From Pictodentalium vernedei (taxonomy: Eukaryota; Mollusca; Scaphopoda; Dentaliida; Dentaliidae): a stretch of 64,000 bases of DNA. Positions 10,741 through 22,115 of this stretch are shown one piece after another (positions within the stretch are counted from its first letter, which is position 1; every line of letters starts with the position of its first letter). The notes beneath the pieces were generated by a model. It searched no databases and was not told the DNA's origin. It saw only the letters and a program-made list of their open reading frames with translations. The position numbers were made by a program, and so were the translations under genes. Location of the stretch: NCBI GenBank assembly GCA_031216915.1, contig CM062297.1, positions 533,718,971-533,782,970 of the forward strand, in the 5' to 3' direction.

Positions 10741-12850
10741 ACTTAGATACACAAAAGGAACATGTATGCATATGTATGTGGGCATGGAATGTTGAGTGCA
10801 AACCTCAAAGATGAAATAACAGAGTGGGTAGAAATCATTGAGTGAGGGATGGTATTTGTATATATTTCTGAAAAGTGCTGGATTTCCACCGCCCCATCAA
10901 CTGAATCTGCACATCGGAGAAACCACAGTAAGCGGCTTGCGAGGCACCCTGATACAAAAAGAATGACCCTTGAAAATGCTGGGATCAAGATGGCAAGAAT
11001 TCAAGCAACACTTTAACTGGCGATCAAATACATGTCGCACTATCGGCATGCCATCAAGGTAGGCAAATAGAATTCCAGGCTGGGAGCTGCGAACCGTTAA
11101 GAAGTGAAGGAGTGTCAGGTAAGGACAGTAGTGAAGATTGGACGATCGCGACAAATGAATTACATGAGGTTTGTTAGAAAGATTTTGTTTAAAATGCCGG
11201 AATGTGAGCTGTAGAAAGGTGGGCAACACATAAACATTGGAAAATTGGATTACAGATGAACAGTCGGCAAAGCGACGGGGGCACAGCTCCTCAACCCTTG
11301 CAAAAGTGTAAAACACAGTTAAAAAGAGGGCCTGAAACAGATCTTTAGAATATGAGTTCACTGCGCAATGGGAAAGAGAGTCAAACAATTGATGCAAAAT
11401 TTCGATGGTAATGGGCAAGCATGCATCTATAGTAGAATGCAACCGTTGAGTGCCTGCCAAATGTTTCTTGATCACAAAAGCCTGAGTGGGGTCATACCAG
11501 CTATGAAGCTTGTGGAAGTATGAGATTCCAGAATTCATAGACATGATCATCGTAGTGCAACAAACAAACATAAAGTGGGAATAGGCACTGGCCATGTATA
11601 TGGTAAACGATAAGAACTGCAAAACTCCCTGAAATTATCCCTTGTCTTCGTGTAGAAGTGCTTTGTACGTTTGGTAATGGCATTCTCAACTAACAACTCC
11701 ACTGTCCAAGCAAGTGCTGCAGGCGAAGATGGTCTGGAACAGGAGTGGGCTCACGAGTACTGTCCGGGGAAAGATCTTGGAACTGTGTGATCTGCGAATG
11801 AGACAAAAGATCAGGAAAGCAATTGGAATGCCCTGGGACATGTTGAGCTTTAAACAGAATATTAAGTTGCAAACAATGTAAAACCAGGAATCGAAGCATG
11901 TGCAGCAGATGAACATCTTTGGTGGTTCGGGAATTAATGACAGAAACTACGGCCTAGTTGTCAGTAAGAAAAAGCACAGATTTGTTTGAGAGTCGCGTCC
12001 CCCAAATGGCAAGACCAAGAATGATAGGATACATCTTCTATGTGATAAACCATTTCAACTGCTGACCATATACCATGGCACCAGTCGGGCCCAAAGATGT
12101 CCCCAAACCCAATCGTGCCTGCAGACTCTGTGTGAAAAGCAAGGGTGTCATTACTGATAAATTGTTTGTCCAGAAAAAAAGGTTTTACCATTGAAGAAAT
12201 GAAGCCAAAGGCACAAATCGGACTTGGCAGCAGCCGTGAGATGGATTCGATGGTGTGCTTTAGTAATACCGAGAGTGAGATTGATTAAGCATCGCAAGAA
12301 AACTCTACCAGGGACAACGACAGAGCAGGTAACATTTAACAAGCCGGTAAGAGATTGAATTTCCCTGAGGGTAACTTTCTGACTCTGCAGGAAATCTACC
12401 ATTTCTTGGTGACATTGTTGAAGATTGTCTTCTGGTAACCGATCCGTCAAATTCACTGAATCCAATTTGATACCCAAGAAAGTCATACATGCCGCCAGAC
12501 AATTAGTTTTCGCATGGGCTATAGGCACATTCAATTTGTTACAAACTGCAATGAAGGAGTCGAGATAGGTAAGGCAGTGGGCCTCTGTTCTGGCAGCGAA
12601 AAAGAAGTCACCCAGCACATGTATGACGTATTTCAGGTGAAATTTTTCCCGCATGACCCACTCAAGGGATGTACTGAAAGACTGGAACAAAGCACAGCTA
12701 CTGGCAGCACCCATAGGCAGGAATTTATCATGATAAAATGCAGTACACCACTTAAAACCCAACAATGGGTAATCAGGAAGGTGTACAGGCAGAAGGTGAA
12801 AAGCAGATTCAAAATCGGTCTTGGCCATAAAGCACCAAGACCCCAGCTGT

Positions 12851-13212
12851 TATTTATTTATTTATTGGTGTTTAAGGTCACATATTTCTGCACAATGGCT
12901 AATCGTGACCACAACAGTTTTACGGGTGGAGGAAGCCAGAGTACCCGGAGAGAACCACTGAGCAACGGCGAGCAACTGTCAGCTCCCCGACATACTAACT
13001 CCACACAAGCAGGGTTAGGATTGGTTGAAGACAGGTGCACCATCGACATGCAGTATGCCTTAGTACACAGTGACACCGTGCCCCCACATGGGCAATGGGG
13101 GTGAAGTGTCTTGCCCAAGGACACAATGCAGTTGCCGCAGATGGGATTCGAACCGACAACCTCTCGGCTTGCAGCCTGCACCTCTACCAACTGAGCCACC
13201 CCCCCCCCCACC
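12851..13212 (-). mobile_element. tRNA-derived SINE (family 1), best copy, nested in the Ngaro fossil
   Basis: Flanked by the 10-bp direct repeat 'ccccagctgt' (12841-12850 and 13213-13222). On the minus strand it starts with 'ggtggctcagttggtagagg' (A box), then 'ggttcgaatcc' (B box), 'gtgtccttgggcaagacact', 'gtcactgtgtactaagg' and 'tctccgggtactctggc', and ends with TAAA repeats. At about 362 bp it is the most intact of four copies in the window. Target duplication and tail are those of LINE-assisted insertion. Confidence 0.85.
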
Positions 13213-13784
13213 CCCCAGCTGTAAAATGATATCAATGGCATCTTGAATGGAGGCATAATGTACCGGTGTGCATGTCTTAGGAATGAAATCATCATTGATA
13301 GATTGACCCTCCGGGTGAGACAAATTGTGAATGAGGCGATATTGACCAGGTGCCTTTTTAGGTACCACCCCAATTGGAGAGATTTGAAAGGATGAGAAGG
13401 GCATCACACTGAAAGGACCAGTTATGCAACAGGCATTGAGTTCCTTATCAAGTTTAGTTTGGATGACAGACGGCATATCATTAGCAGACATGAGATTGGA
13501 ACAGAGCAGTGTATCCCTGGGACCCTCGTAACCCAACGAAAAACCATTGGTAAAACCTGAATGTAGGGTGGTAGACGGGTCTGGATCATAACCGATTAGA
13601 AGCTGCTCGAGCAATGTTGTGTTAACCTGTGACAATTGTTGATTGGGGAGGGGAGGTACTGGTGAAGTTGGACTTGGCCTGAAATGGCCGATTGAACTGC
13701 CTAGAAGGGCACTGTTGAAAACTGTGCATCTGCTGACATTTAAAGCACTTGTGAGAATAGCCACAAGATCCCCCCCATGTCTGA

Positions 13785-14142
13785 CCAGGTATAATAAAAA
13801 CAGAAGCGCAAATGAATTTAAATGAAGGGCATTGAACACAAACACAACCAATTAATGTTTTTCAAAGATACACATTTGTGATACAAATGCAAACCACTGT
13901 GGATCAGCGCTGAGATGTTCTACGAACTTTTAGCTCACCGAAGGGAGCTAAACTTATCACTTGCCATCCGTCGTCCGTCATTGTGAACATTTTTCAAATG
14001 ACTTCTCCTCTGAAACCGCTAGGTCGATTTGCTCGAAACTTGGTATAGATGTTCATTACCATATGTCAATTCAAGTTTGTTCAAATGAAATGGACATGCC
14101 CACTTGGGGCTCCATAGGGGGCATAACTCTGATAGCACCCTA
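13785..14142 (+). repeat. Left ~360-bp direct repeat flanking the Penelope-like element
   Basis: Runs from 'aggtataataaaaacagaagc' to 'gatagcaccct' and matches 17957-18325 with only scattered differences. Its second half ('agctcaccgaagggagctaa', 'cttggggctccatagggggc') is the head of tandem cassette B. It behaves like the pseudo-LTR of a Penelope-like element, or like a duplicated target. Confidence 0.75.
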
Positions 14143-14348
14143 AATTTAAACTAAGTAAAGGCAAAGGTAACAACCGCCTAACAGATGTGGGATTAGGAAC
14201 TAATGTGGTTAACCTGTCTGGCACCAATGACCTAACAACCAAAGAGAAGTCTCGTTTAGATCGCGGTTTAACTTTTATACCAGCACCTAAGCCTAAAACT
14301 GGTAACCAAACAAATTTCCCATCATAAAACTGTAATTTTCTTAGGCAA

Positions 14349-15491
14349 ATGAAATTAGCAGACCGTTTTAGAAACTCTAGCAGTCGGAAACTTCCTTTTA
14401 CAGAATCATCTGGTTGGTCACCTCCAGATAGTGAAGTAGATCCCAAAATTATTGAGGCTGGTAAACGAATCATCCAAAAGGTGTTCAGCATGAACATACT
14501 CTCCGATAAAGACAATTTAACAGCTGGTGAAAGGAGAGCCCTCACGAAACTACGAAAAAATAAGAAATTAGTAATTAAACCAGCCGACAAAGGTGGGTCG
14601 GTAGTTGTTCTATCTCGGGATAATTACATAAAGGAAGCCATGAGACAACTCAGTAATACTAAACATTATAAGAAAATAGATTCACTTATTTGGCCTAGTA
14701 ATGTCGAAAAATTCAATAAGATCTTAAAATTTCTCCTCGATGAAGGTCACATTAGCAAAAAACAATTGAAATATTTAACAGCTAAGCTCAGTGCTCAAAC
14801 AAGACAATTTTACATCCTACCAAAGATCCACAAGCACCGTTCTTCATGGACGGATGACTTAACTCCACCCGGGAGGCCAATTGTATCAGATTGTAATTCG
14901 GAATCTTATGCGATCTCGGAATTAATTGATTATCATCTGATACCTATAGCAAATAGACATCCGAGCTATCTAAAAAATACACAGGATTTCCTGTCAAAAA
15001 TTTCGAAATTGAAAATATCGAAAAATGCAATTCTGGCTACTTTGGATATCGACAGTATGTATACGAACATTGATATTGATAAAGGTGTTAAATCTGTTAA
15101 AAATGCTTTTGAAAAATATCTGGATGCAAAACGCCCGGATGAACATATTTTGGATCTTTTAGAGCTGAGCTTAAAAGGTAATGACTTTCAGTTCAATGGA
15201 GAATATTTTCTACAAATAATGGGTTGTCCTATGGGCAAAATATTCAGTCCTAATTTTGCAAGCATTTATGTAGCAGAATGGGAGGAAAATGCCTTAAGCA
15301 AATGTGCAAAGCATCCTCTCGTATATCTCAGCTATTTAGATGACATTTTTATTATTTGGGAACATTCAAAAGAAGATTTTGATGAATTTTTAGAAATTTT
15401 GAACAATCATGATCCAAACATTAAATTAAAAGCTACTATCAGTGAAAGTTCTGTTGATTTTCTCGATGTGACCGTGTATAAAGGCAAGTGA
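14349..15491 (+). CDS. Penelope-like reverse transcriptase
   Basis: An open frame of 380 codons for the RT of a Penelope-like element, which makes cDNA primed at a nicked target. Visible blocks: 'LVIKPADKGGSVVVLS' (residues 74-89), 'FYILPKIHKH' (154-163), 'GRPIVSDCNS' (175-184), motif A 'TLDIDSMYTNID' (231-242), motif B 'MGCPMGKIFSPNFASIYVAE' (291-310), motif C 'YLSYLDDIF' (326-334) and 'FLDVTVYKGK' (371-380). The catalytic aspartates of motif A and the YLDD pair are present. The ATG at 14349 is internal, because homologous sequence continues upstream. The frame ends before the endonuclease region, so the polyprotein is not continuous here. Codon use is AT-rich like the surroundings. Confidence 0.88.
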   Translation: MKLADRFRNSSSRKLPFTESSGWSPPDSEVDPKIIEAGKRIIQKVFSMNILSDKDNLTAGERRALTKLRKNKKLVIKPADKGGSVVVLSRDNYIKEAMRQLSNTKHYKKIDSLIWPSNVEKFNKILKFLLDEGHISKKQLKYLTAKLSAQTRQFYILPKIHKHRSSWTDDLTPPGRPIVSDCNSESYAISELIDYHLIPIANRHPSYLKNTQDFLSKISKLKISKNAILATLDIDSMYTNIDIDKGVKSVKNAFEKYLDAKRPDEHILDLLELSLKGNDFQFNGEYFLQIMGCPMGKIFSPNFASIYVAEWEENALSKCAKHPLVYLSYLDDIFIIWEHSKEDFDEFLEILNNHDPNIKLKATISESSVDFLDVTVYKGK

Positions 15492-15539
15492 TTTCAGGCA
15501 TCTGGTCATTTAGATTATAAAGTATATTTTAAACCAACT

Positions 15540-16330
15540 GATTCACATCAATTGTTGCACACAAAATCATTTCATCCCCATCATACATTCAAAGGTATCA
15601 TCAAATCACAGCTCATTCGTTTCCACCGCAGTTCAAGTGACAAGGTAAATTTCAATGAGGCTTGTTCTACTCTATTTGGCGCCCTCAGATTGAGAGGAGA
15701 CTCACTGCTTTTTGCATACCTTGAAATTTCAAACTCTGAAAAAGCTTGAAAGTCCAGCTGAAACTACTGATTTCGAACCACTGAAGATTGAACACAACAG
15801 ACCGTTGCAGAATGGTAGTGGCACGGTATTTAATTGCAACAAACCTCATAGACTGCATACTTTTATACTTGATCAGAAAGAGGAATTTTCCTCAGAACAA
15901 ACGAAAAATCATTACCAGATCCGTAACCCCCCTCCATTGTGATTCACAAAACATTATTTACTTTATCACATGTAAGCGCTGTCGGAAACAGTATGTTAGT
16001 CAAAGTCAAAATCCTTTCTGAGAACGTGCTACTAGACACAAACAGGATATAAAACATAATGCTGATGCCCCAGTAGCACATTTTAACCTTCCTGACCATT
16101 CTTTGGATGATTTCGAAATCAATCCTATTGAACAACCACCAATTAAAGATACATTAGAAGAAACGGATGAATTTAGAAAAAAATGTGAAGCTTTTTGGAT
16201 CAATATGCTTCAAATCCTCTGGCCATTTGGTATGAACATATCAGAGGGAGAATGCAAAAGGAGATCCATCATTCCTTTCACTTACATACAACAGAATGAA
16301 TATCGAAATAGCAAAAATGTTAAAAGATGA
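15540..16330 (+). pseudogene. GIY-YIG endonuclease region of the Penelope-like element
   Basis: Downstream of the RT the reading shifts between frames. Recognisable pieces are 'HHTFKGIIKSQLIRFHR' (from about 15573), a Cys-containing linker 'GTVFNCNKPHRLHTF' and the GIY-YIG core 'NIIYFITCKRCRKQYVSQS' (from about 15948), followed by 'ERATRHKQDIKHNADAPVAH'. The GIY-YIG nuclease makes the nick that primes reverse transcription. Not one continuous frame, so probably inactive. Confidence 0.75.
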
Positions 16331-16452
16331 ATTCAATTTAACCAATGTTAAATTAAATGAACCTTTGAATCTTCGACCTGTCATCGCCTATCAGAAAAAC
16401 AAAAGCTTGCGTAACATCCTTGTAAGGACTAAATTAGAGCCCATCAATGAAT
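16300..16452 (+). pseudogene. C-terminal tail of the Penelope-like polyprotein
   Basis: A frame starting near 16300 reads MNIEIAKMLKDEFNL, then 'RPVIAYQKNKSLRNILVRTK' and stops after 'LEPINE'. A block of the type 'RP.I.FKR.KNLRD.LVRAKL' is normally found between RT and GIY-YIG in the Penelope-like elements I know, so finding it after the nuclease is unusual. See findings. Confidence 0.55.
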
Positions 16453-16754
16453 AACATCAATTATTGCCAGTCAGTTTTACCAGTTTCTAAGCTCATCACT
16501 TAGTTTAAATCAATTTTTTGTCATGTTTGAAATGCAACAGGGTTCAGTAAACGAAAACAATTTTTCGGCGACATATTAAAAGAAAAAAACGTTTCAGTAG
16601 GAAATGTCTGCCAGTGCGATTTTTTAACCTCAAACACACACAAACGTGTCACTTAGGCAATTATTCCCAAAATGCATTTTGAAGGATGGTAGTAATTACA
16701 TGCAAAAAAGAAAATTGACTCATATTGCCCAACATTGCTTTATGTACTGCTTCT

Positions 16755-17002
16755 TTAATCCTTTACCTAACACAAGTATAAGCCAACAGTACAAATTATT
16801 TTTCTGAAACATCAGATTTTTTCATTTTTTATTTACTTCTAACCATGGCTTATTACTCCTTATTGGAACAAGCTCATCAAGTTTCTTCCATTAATAGGTC
16901 ATCAGGTATTTTTTAAGTAGAGAAATGAAAATATAAAATTTGAATAGCAAATTTTGTACATCACGAGTGCAGATATGGCAGATTCGTTAGGTAAACTGTT
17001 AA
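16755..17002. mobile_element. Decayed family-P MITE inside the Penelope-like element
   Basis: TTAA ends, 'tcctttacctaacac' at left and 'cgttaggtaaactgttaa' at right. The hairpin core remains as 'ggaacaagctcatcaag'. Confidence 0.65.
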
Positions 17003-17079
17003 CAAAAAATGGCTCTGACTATTTTGCGTCTAAGCATTGCCATTCCTGGGACAGTCGGGCTGCATGCGTGACATCACTC

Positions 17080-17424
17080 TAGTTTGTTTATTTATTTATG
17101 TATTTATTTTTTTTTTTTTGGGGGGGGGGGGCGGGATTTCCACGTCACTGGTTGTGGCCAGACTGGTGACTAATTCTTAAAATTTCTGGTTAAAATATTA
17201 GGAGCCACCCACAACCATTGAAAGACGGCTAGCCCTTTTGCAAATATATTAAACTTATAATTCTTTTTATTTTTTATTTATTTATTTTTTTTGGGTGGGG
17301 GGTGATTTCCACGTCACTGGTTGTGACGACTAATTCTTAGAATTTCTAGTTAAAATCTTAGGAGCCACCCACAACCATTGAAAGACGGCTAGCTCTTTTG
17401 CAAATATATTAAACTTATAAATAA
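17080..17424. repeat. Tandem duplication of ~170 bp with G and T tracts
   Basis: Two copies of a block carrying 'gatttccacgtcactggttgtg', 'aggagccacccacaaccattg' and 'aaagacggctag' start at about 17080 and 17265. Each is preceded by a T-rich then G-rich run. A C homopolymer follows at about 17430-17451. Confidence 0.75.
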
Positions 17425-17956
17425 TTGTTGCCCCCCCCCCCCCCCCCCCCCACACTCAAACTAAAAAGTATCTTATCTATTCTTATGCTGTGTAATATTG
17501 TATAATACTGAGTTTTGTACAGGTATTCCATTTTGTATACAGCAAATGTAATATGTTCCAATAAATATTGTTTAAACTAAACTAAAATTCACATGATGAG
17601 CAACGACTTGGATACATAGCCTGAGGTCTACGTGTTGAGTCCTGGGGGAGGGGGTGGGGTTGTCAACAGCTGGTAAATATATAAGATATACCCAACTTGT
17701 TTATTCTTGGACCTTTCCCGGTTTATGTTGGCCATCATGTGTACCATTAACAGGACTCCCCTTTTGTTTTTAAAACTTATTTCTATTAAATTTTAGCTTG
17801 CCGTTATACACTTAGAGTACCAGTATTCCCGTATTTATTTGCGTGAATGTGTCATTTGCAACGATGTTTATCAAATTTTCATCTGGTGGGCTTAAATTGT
17901 GAAGAGTGCTGTCGACCCCTCGATAAAGTTTTCCGTTCGCATGTGCATATTTTTCC

Positions 17957-18325
17957 ACAGGTATAATAAAAACGGAAGCACAAGTGAATATAAATGAACA
18001 GCATTGAACACAAAAACACAACCAATTAATGTTTTTCAAAGATACACATTTGTGATACAAATGCAAACCACTGTGGATCAGCGCTGAGATGTTCTACGAA
18101 TTTTTAGCTCACCGAAGGGAGCTAAACTTATCACTTGCCATCCGTCATCGTCATCGTCCGTCGTCATGAACATTTTTCTAATGACTTCTCTGAAACCGCT
18201 AGGTCGATTTGCTGGAAACTTGGTATGGATGTTCATTACCATATGTCAATTCAAGTTTGTTCAAATGAAATGGACATGCCAACTTGGGGCTCCATAGGGG
18301 GCATAACTCCGATAGCACCCTATGT
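17957..18325 (+). repeat. Right ~360-bp direct repeat, continuing into cassette B
   Basis: Partner of 13785-14142. Here the sequence does not stop at 'gatagcaccct' but runs straight into the tandem core of cassette B. This copy is therefore the original cassette head, or its junction with the Penelope-like element. Confidence 0.75.
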
Positions 18326-21004
18326 ATATTAGAGAAATTACTAAAAAATCTTCTTCTCCCGCACAAGTGGGCAGAATTATTTGATATTTGGTATACAGCA
18401 TTATGGGGTGGATCTGATTCAAGTTTGTTCAAATCGGCCCCCTGGATTCATATTTGGGCTCACTATAGAAGCCTGAATTTGAACTTAGTGCATTTCAGGC
18501 AAATTTCTTAAAAGATCATCTTCTCCAGATCCAGCAGGCAGAATCTTTTGATATTTGGTATGCAACATTGTGGGGTGGATCTGATTCAAGTTTGTTCAAA
18601 TCAGCCCTCTGGATTCATATTTGGGCTCACTATAGAAGCTCGAATTCGAACTAAGTGCACTTCAGGCAAATTTCTTAAAAACTCTTCTTCTCCAGATCCA
18701 GCAGGCAGAATCTTTTGATATTTGGTATGCAACATTGTGGGGTGGATCTGATTCAAGTTTGTTCAAATCGGCCCCCTGGATTCACATTTGAATTCAGTAT
18801 AGAAACCTGAATTCGAACTTAGTGCATTTCAGGCATATTTCTTAAAAAATCTTCTTCTCCAGATCCAGCAGGCTGAATCTTTTGATATTTGGTATGCAAC
18901 ATTGTGGGGTGGATCTGAATCAAGTTTGTTCAAATCGGCCCCCTGGATTCATATTTGGGCTCACTATAGAAGCTCGAATTCGAACTTAGTGCACTTCAGG
19001 CAAATTTCTTAAAAAAATCTTCTTCTCCAGATCCAGCAGGCAGAATCTTTTGATATTTGGTATGCAACATTGTGGGGTGGATCTGATTCAAGTTTGTTCA
19101 AATTGGCCCCCTGGATTCATATTTGGGCTCACTATAGAAGCCTGAATTCGAACTTAGTGCATTTCAGGCAAATTTCTTTAAAAAAATCGTCTTCTCCAGA
19201 TCCAGCAGGCAGAATCTTTTGATATTTGGTATGCAACATTGTGGGGTGGATCTGATTCAAGTTTGTTCAAATCGGCCCCCTGGATTCACATTTGAATTCA
19301 GTATAGAAACCTGAATTCGAACTTAGTGCATTTCAGGCATATTTCTTAAAAAATCTTCTCCAGATCCAGCAGGCAGAATCTTTTGATATTTGGTATGCAA
19401 CATTGTCGGGTGGATCTGATTCAAGTTTGTTCAAATTGGCCCCCTGCATTCATATTTGGGCTCATTATAGAAGCTTGAATTCGAACTTAGTGCACTTCAG
19501 GCAAATTTCTTAAAAAATCTTCTTCTCCAGATCCAGCTGGCAGAATCTTTTGATATTTGGTATGCAACATTGTGGGGTGGATCTGATTCAAGTTTGTTCA
19601 AATTGGCTCCCTGTATTCATATTTGGGCTCACTATAGAAGCCTGAATTCGAACTTAGTGCATTTCAGGCAAATTTCTTTAAAAAAATCTTCTTCTCCAGA
19701 TCCAGCAGGCAGAATCTTTTGATATTTGGTATGCAACATTGTGGGGTGGATCTGATTTAAGTTTGTTCAAATCGGCCCCCTGGGTTCATATTTGGGCTCA
19801 GTATAGGAGCCCAAATCTGAACTTTGTGCATTTCATGCAAATTTCTTTGAAAATCTTCTTCTCGAGATCCAGCAGGCAGAATCTTTTGATATTGCGTATG
19901 CAGTATGCTTAGCGGGTGAGATTCAAGTTTGTTCAAGCCAAGTCCCTGGGTTCATATTTGGGCTCACTGTGGTAGCCCGAATTATAACTTAGTTCAAAAT
20001 GAGGAATTTTCTTAAAAAATCTTCTTCAGATCCAGCAGTCGGAATGTTTTGATATTTGGTATGCAGCATCCTTAGGGGGTGAGATTCAAGTTTGTTCAAG
20101 CCATGTTCCTAGGTCCATATTTGGGCTCACTGTGGGAGCCCGAATGATAATTTAGTTCAAAATGAGGAATTTTCTTTAAAAATCTTCTTCTTCAGATCCA
20201 GCAGTCGGAATGTTTTGATATGTGGTGTGTAGCATCCTTAGGGGGGTGAGATTCAAGTTTGTTAAAGCCAAGTCCCTGGGTCCATATTTGGGATCCCTGT
20301 GGGAGCCCAAATTATAACTTAGTCAATATGAGGAAATTTTCTTTAAAAATCTTCTGCGTCAGATTCAGCAGTCAGAATGTTTTGATATTTGGCATGCAGC
20401 ATCCTTAGGGAGGTGAGATTCAAGTTTGTTCAAGCCAAGTCCCTGGGTTCATATTTGGACTCATTGTGGGAGCCCGAATGATAACTTAGTTCAAACTGAG
20501 GAATTTTCTTTAAAAATCTTCTTCTTCAGATTCAGCAGATGAATGCTTTTGATATTTGGTATGCAGCATCCTTAGGGGGGTAAGATTCAAGTTTGTTCAA
20601 GCCATGTCCCTAGGTCCATATTTGGGCTCACTGTTGGAGCTTGAATTGTTACTTAGTTCAAAATGAGGAATTTTCTTTAAAAATCTTCTTCAGATCCAGC
20701 AGTCAGAATGTTTTGATATTTGGTGTGCAGCATCCTTAGGGGGTGAGATTCAAGTTTGTTAAATCCAAATCCCTGGGTTCATATATGGGCTCCCTGTGGG
20801 AGCCCGAATTATAACTTAGTTCAATATGAGGAATATTCTTTAAAAATCCTTTTTTTTTAGATCCACCGGTCAGAATCTTTGGATATTTGGTATAAGTTTT
20901 TCTTAGGAGGAGCAGATGCAACTTGTTGAAATCAATTCTCTGGGTTGATATTTAGGCTACCATGTCAGGTGAGTGCCCTCAGGCCCCCCTGGGGCCTCTT
21001 GTTT
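18103..21004. repeat. Cassette B: about sixteen ~167-bp tandem units
   Basis: The head is 'agctcaccgaagggagct' plus a 'catcgtccgtcgtc' run. The core has units marked by 'cagatccagcaggcagaatc' at about 18530, 18697, 18864, 19032, 19201, 19365, 19532, 19701, 19868, 20031, 20197, 20364, 20531, 20695 and 20862 (163-169 bp apart). The tail is 'ccctggggcctcttgtttt'. The first nine or so units are the 'gaattcgaacttagtgca' type; from about 19970 they change to an 'aataacttagttcaaaatgagg' type. Non-coding. Another member of the conserved-ends, tandem-core class. Confidence 0.88.
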
Positions 21005-21420
21005 TCTAACAATATGCTGTGAGCATCTGTGGGATGTCACACATATTTGTGCCGGCGCCTCATTGGTTGGTAATAATTAATGGGCAGGATTACGGTCATG
21101 TCATTGTGTTGAAAACAGAATAGCACTCCATAGATTAAAATGTCGTATTAGTGACACTTTTTCGACACATAGGCCTGCCAGATTAATAATTTTCTTATGA
21201 TTATGCATTTTCGAACAAAATAGGTTTCTTTTGATTGATTCAAATCTTGCCTGTTCGACATTTAGTTCGCGAGGTGTGATTTTTTTGTCAGACTGTACTG
21301 ATAGCGAGGTTAATTGGTTACACTTGGCATTTTCCCAGTGCTATAGATAGTAATACAAACCGGGTTCGTCACATCTAGTTTAGCACTAGAAATCAGGGGT
21401 GATGGAAACCGGGTCTTTAA
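21005..21420. other. Non-coding intron sequence
   Basis: No recognised feature. Confidence 0.35.
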
Positions 21421-21800
21421 TGGACTGTAAACGTAATGTACGCCCCTTAAACATAGCAAAATTTCCATCACAAAGGCTTGTCTGCTTAACTCCTCCTACA
21501 TTTTTTATTGGATTTTTACGAAAATTGGTCTCAATTATCAGTATCAAGTGTAGATGTGCATGTGGTCAAGAATTTTTGATGCGACAAATTTTGTGTGGTT
21601 ACAACCCTTGAAAATAGCAAAATTTCCATCACAAATGCTCGTCCACTTAACTCCTGCATTTTTCATTGGATTTTTACGAAACTTGGTATGCATTATGAGT
21701 ATGATGTGTACATATGCATATGGAAAGGACCTTTCGATTCGAAGAATTTTTCCAGAGTTATAGCCGTTGTCGACTTTGAATTTACCAAAATTGTAGGTTT
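21421..21800. repeat. Two-unit ~178-bp tandem repeat
   Basis: 'aaacatagcaaaatttccatc' (about 21450) and 'aaaatagcaaaatttccatc' (about 21611) begin two related blocks, each containing 'ggatttttacgaaa.ttggt'. The phrase style is that of cassette cores. The short frames here are by-products of the repeat. Confidence 0.55.
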
Positions 21801-22029
21801 TTGGAAGATATCTTCAGTTGCAATTAAAGAAATGAAATGATATTTGGTGAGTGACATGATTAGGTATGAATACATGTCCAGGTTGGGATTATTCCTATTA
21901 TAACATAAAAGTTGGCAGGGGATATGGATGTCGTTAGACTGTCTTGTACATTTTGCATTTCATTTGTCTTACACTCCAACTGCCAGCACTGATGCCACAC
22001 TTGTTTCTTTTTCTTTGATATGCCTTACC

Positions 22030-22115
22030 CCCAATAACCTCTTATTTTTTGTTTGATAGAGCTCAGAGAGCTCTGTCAAACAAAATAAGATAGGTTATCT
22101 TTTTGATATTGCTGA
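22030..22115. repeat. Hairpin: 'tttgatagagctc' arms
   Basis: 'aataacctcttattttttgtttgatagagctc' pairs with 'gagctctgtcaaacaaaataagataggttat', centred at about 22073. It resembles the core of a family-P MITE with the outer parts lost. It lies about 330 bp before the IVS2 exon. Confidence 0.5.

Larger units (their letters stand above)
9672..13785 (-). mobile_element. Fossil Ngaro-type (DIRS-order) tyrosine-recombinase retroelement
   Basis: A minus-strand fossil with parts in the family order: reverse-transcriptase stretch (about 12150-13450), RNase H-like stretch (about 11690-12150), tyrosine-recombinase stretch (about 10900-11620), then repeats at the low-coordinate end. Diagnostic protein fragments include 'ISPIGVVPKKAPGQYRLIHN' (RT), 'HVPGHSNCFPDLLS' (end of RNase H) and 'FKGHSF' (recombinase). 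Terminal regions of Ngaro elements are split direct repeats; the ~200-bp repeats at 10030-10740 are the best candidate here. The element is broken in several places and carries a SINE. Its upstream end abuts the Penelope-associated repeat at about 13785 and may have been lost there. Limits at 9672 are approximate. Old. Confidence 0.8.
14143..17590 (+). mobile_element. Penelope-like retroelement
   Basis: Contains a Penelope-type reverse transcriptase followed by a GIY-YIG endonuclease region and a non-coding 3' part ending near 'ccaataaatattgttt' (about 17570). The N-terminal coding signal begins upstream of the main frame ('VNLSGTNDL', 'GLTFIPAPKPKTG' at about 14205-14310). A family-P MITE (16755-17002) and a ~170-bp tandem duplication lie in the 3' region. 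Flanked by ~360-bp direct repeats. The 3' limit is uncertain (17590 to 17956). Confidence 0.8.

Noticed and set aside
12514-13104. 196-codon plus-strand frame
   Set aside because: Antisense of the Ngaro fossil and the nested SINE; no independent coding signal.
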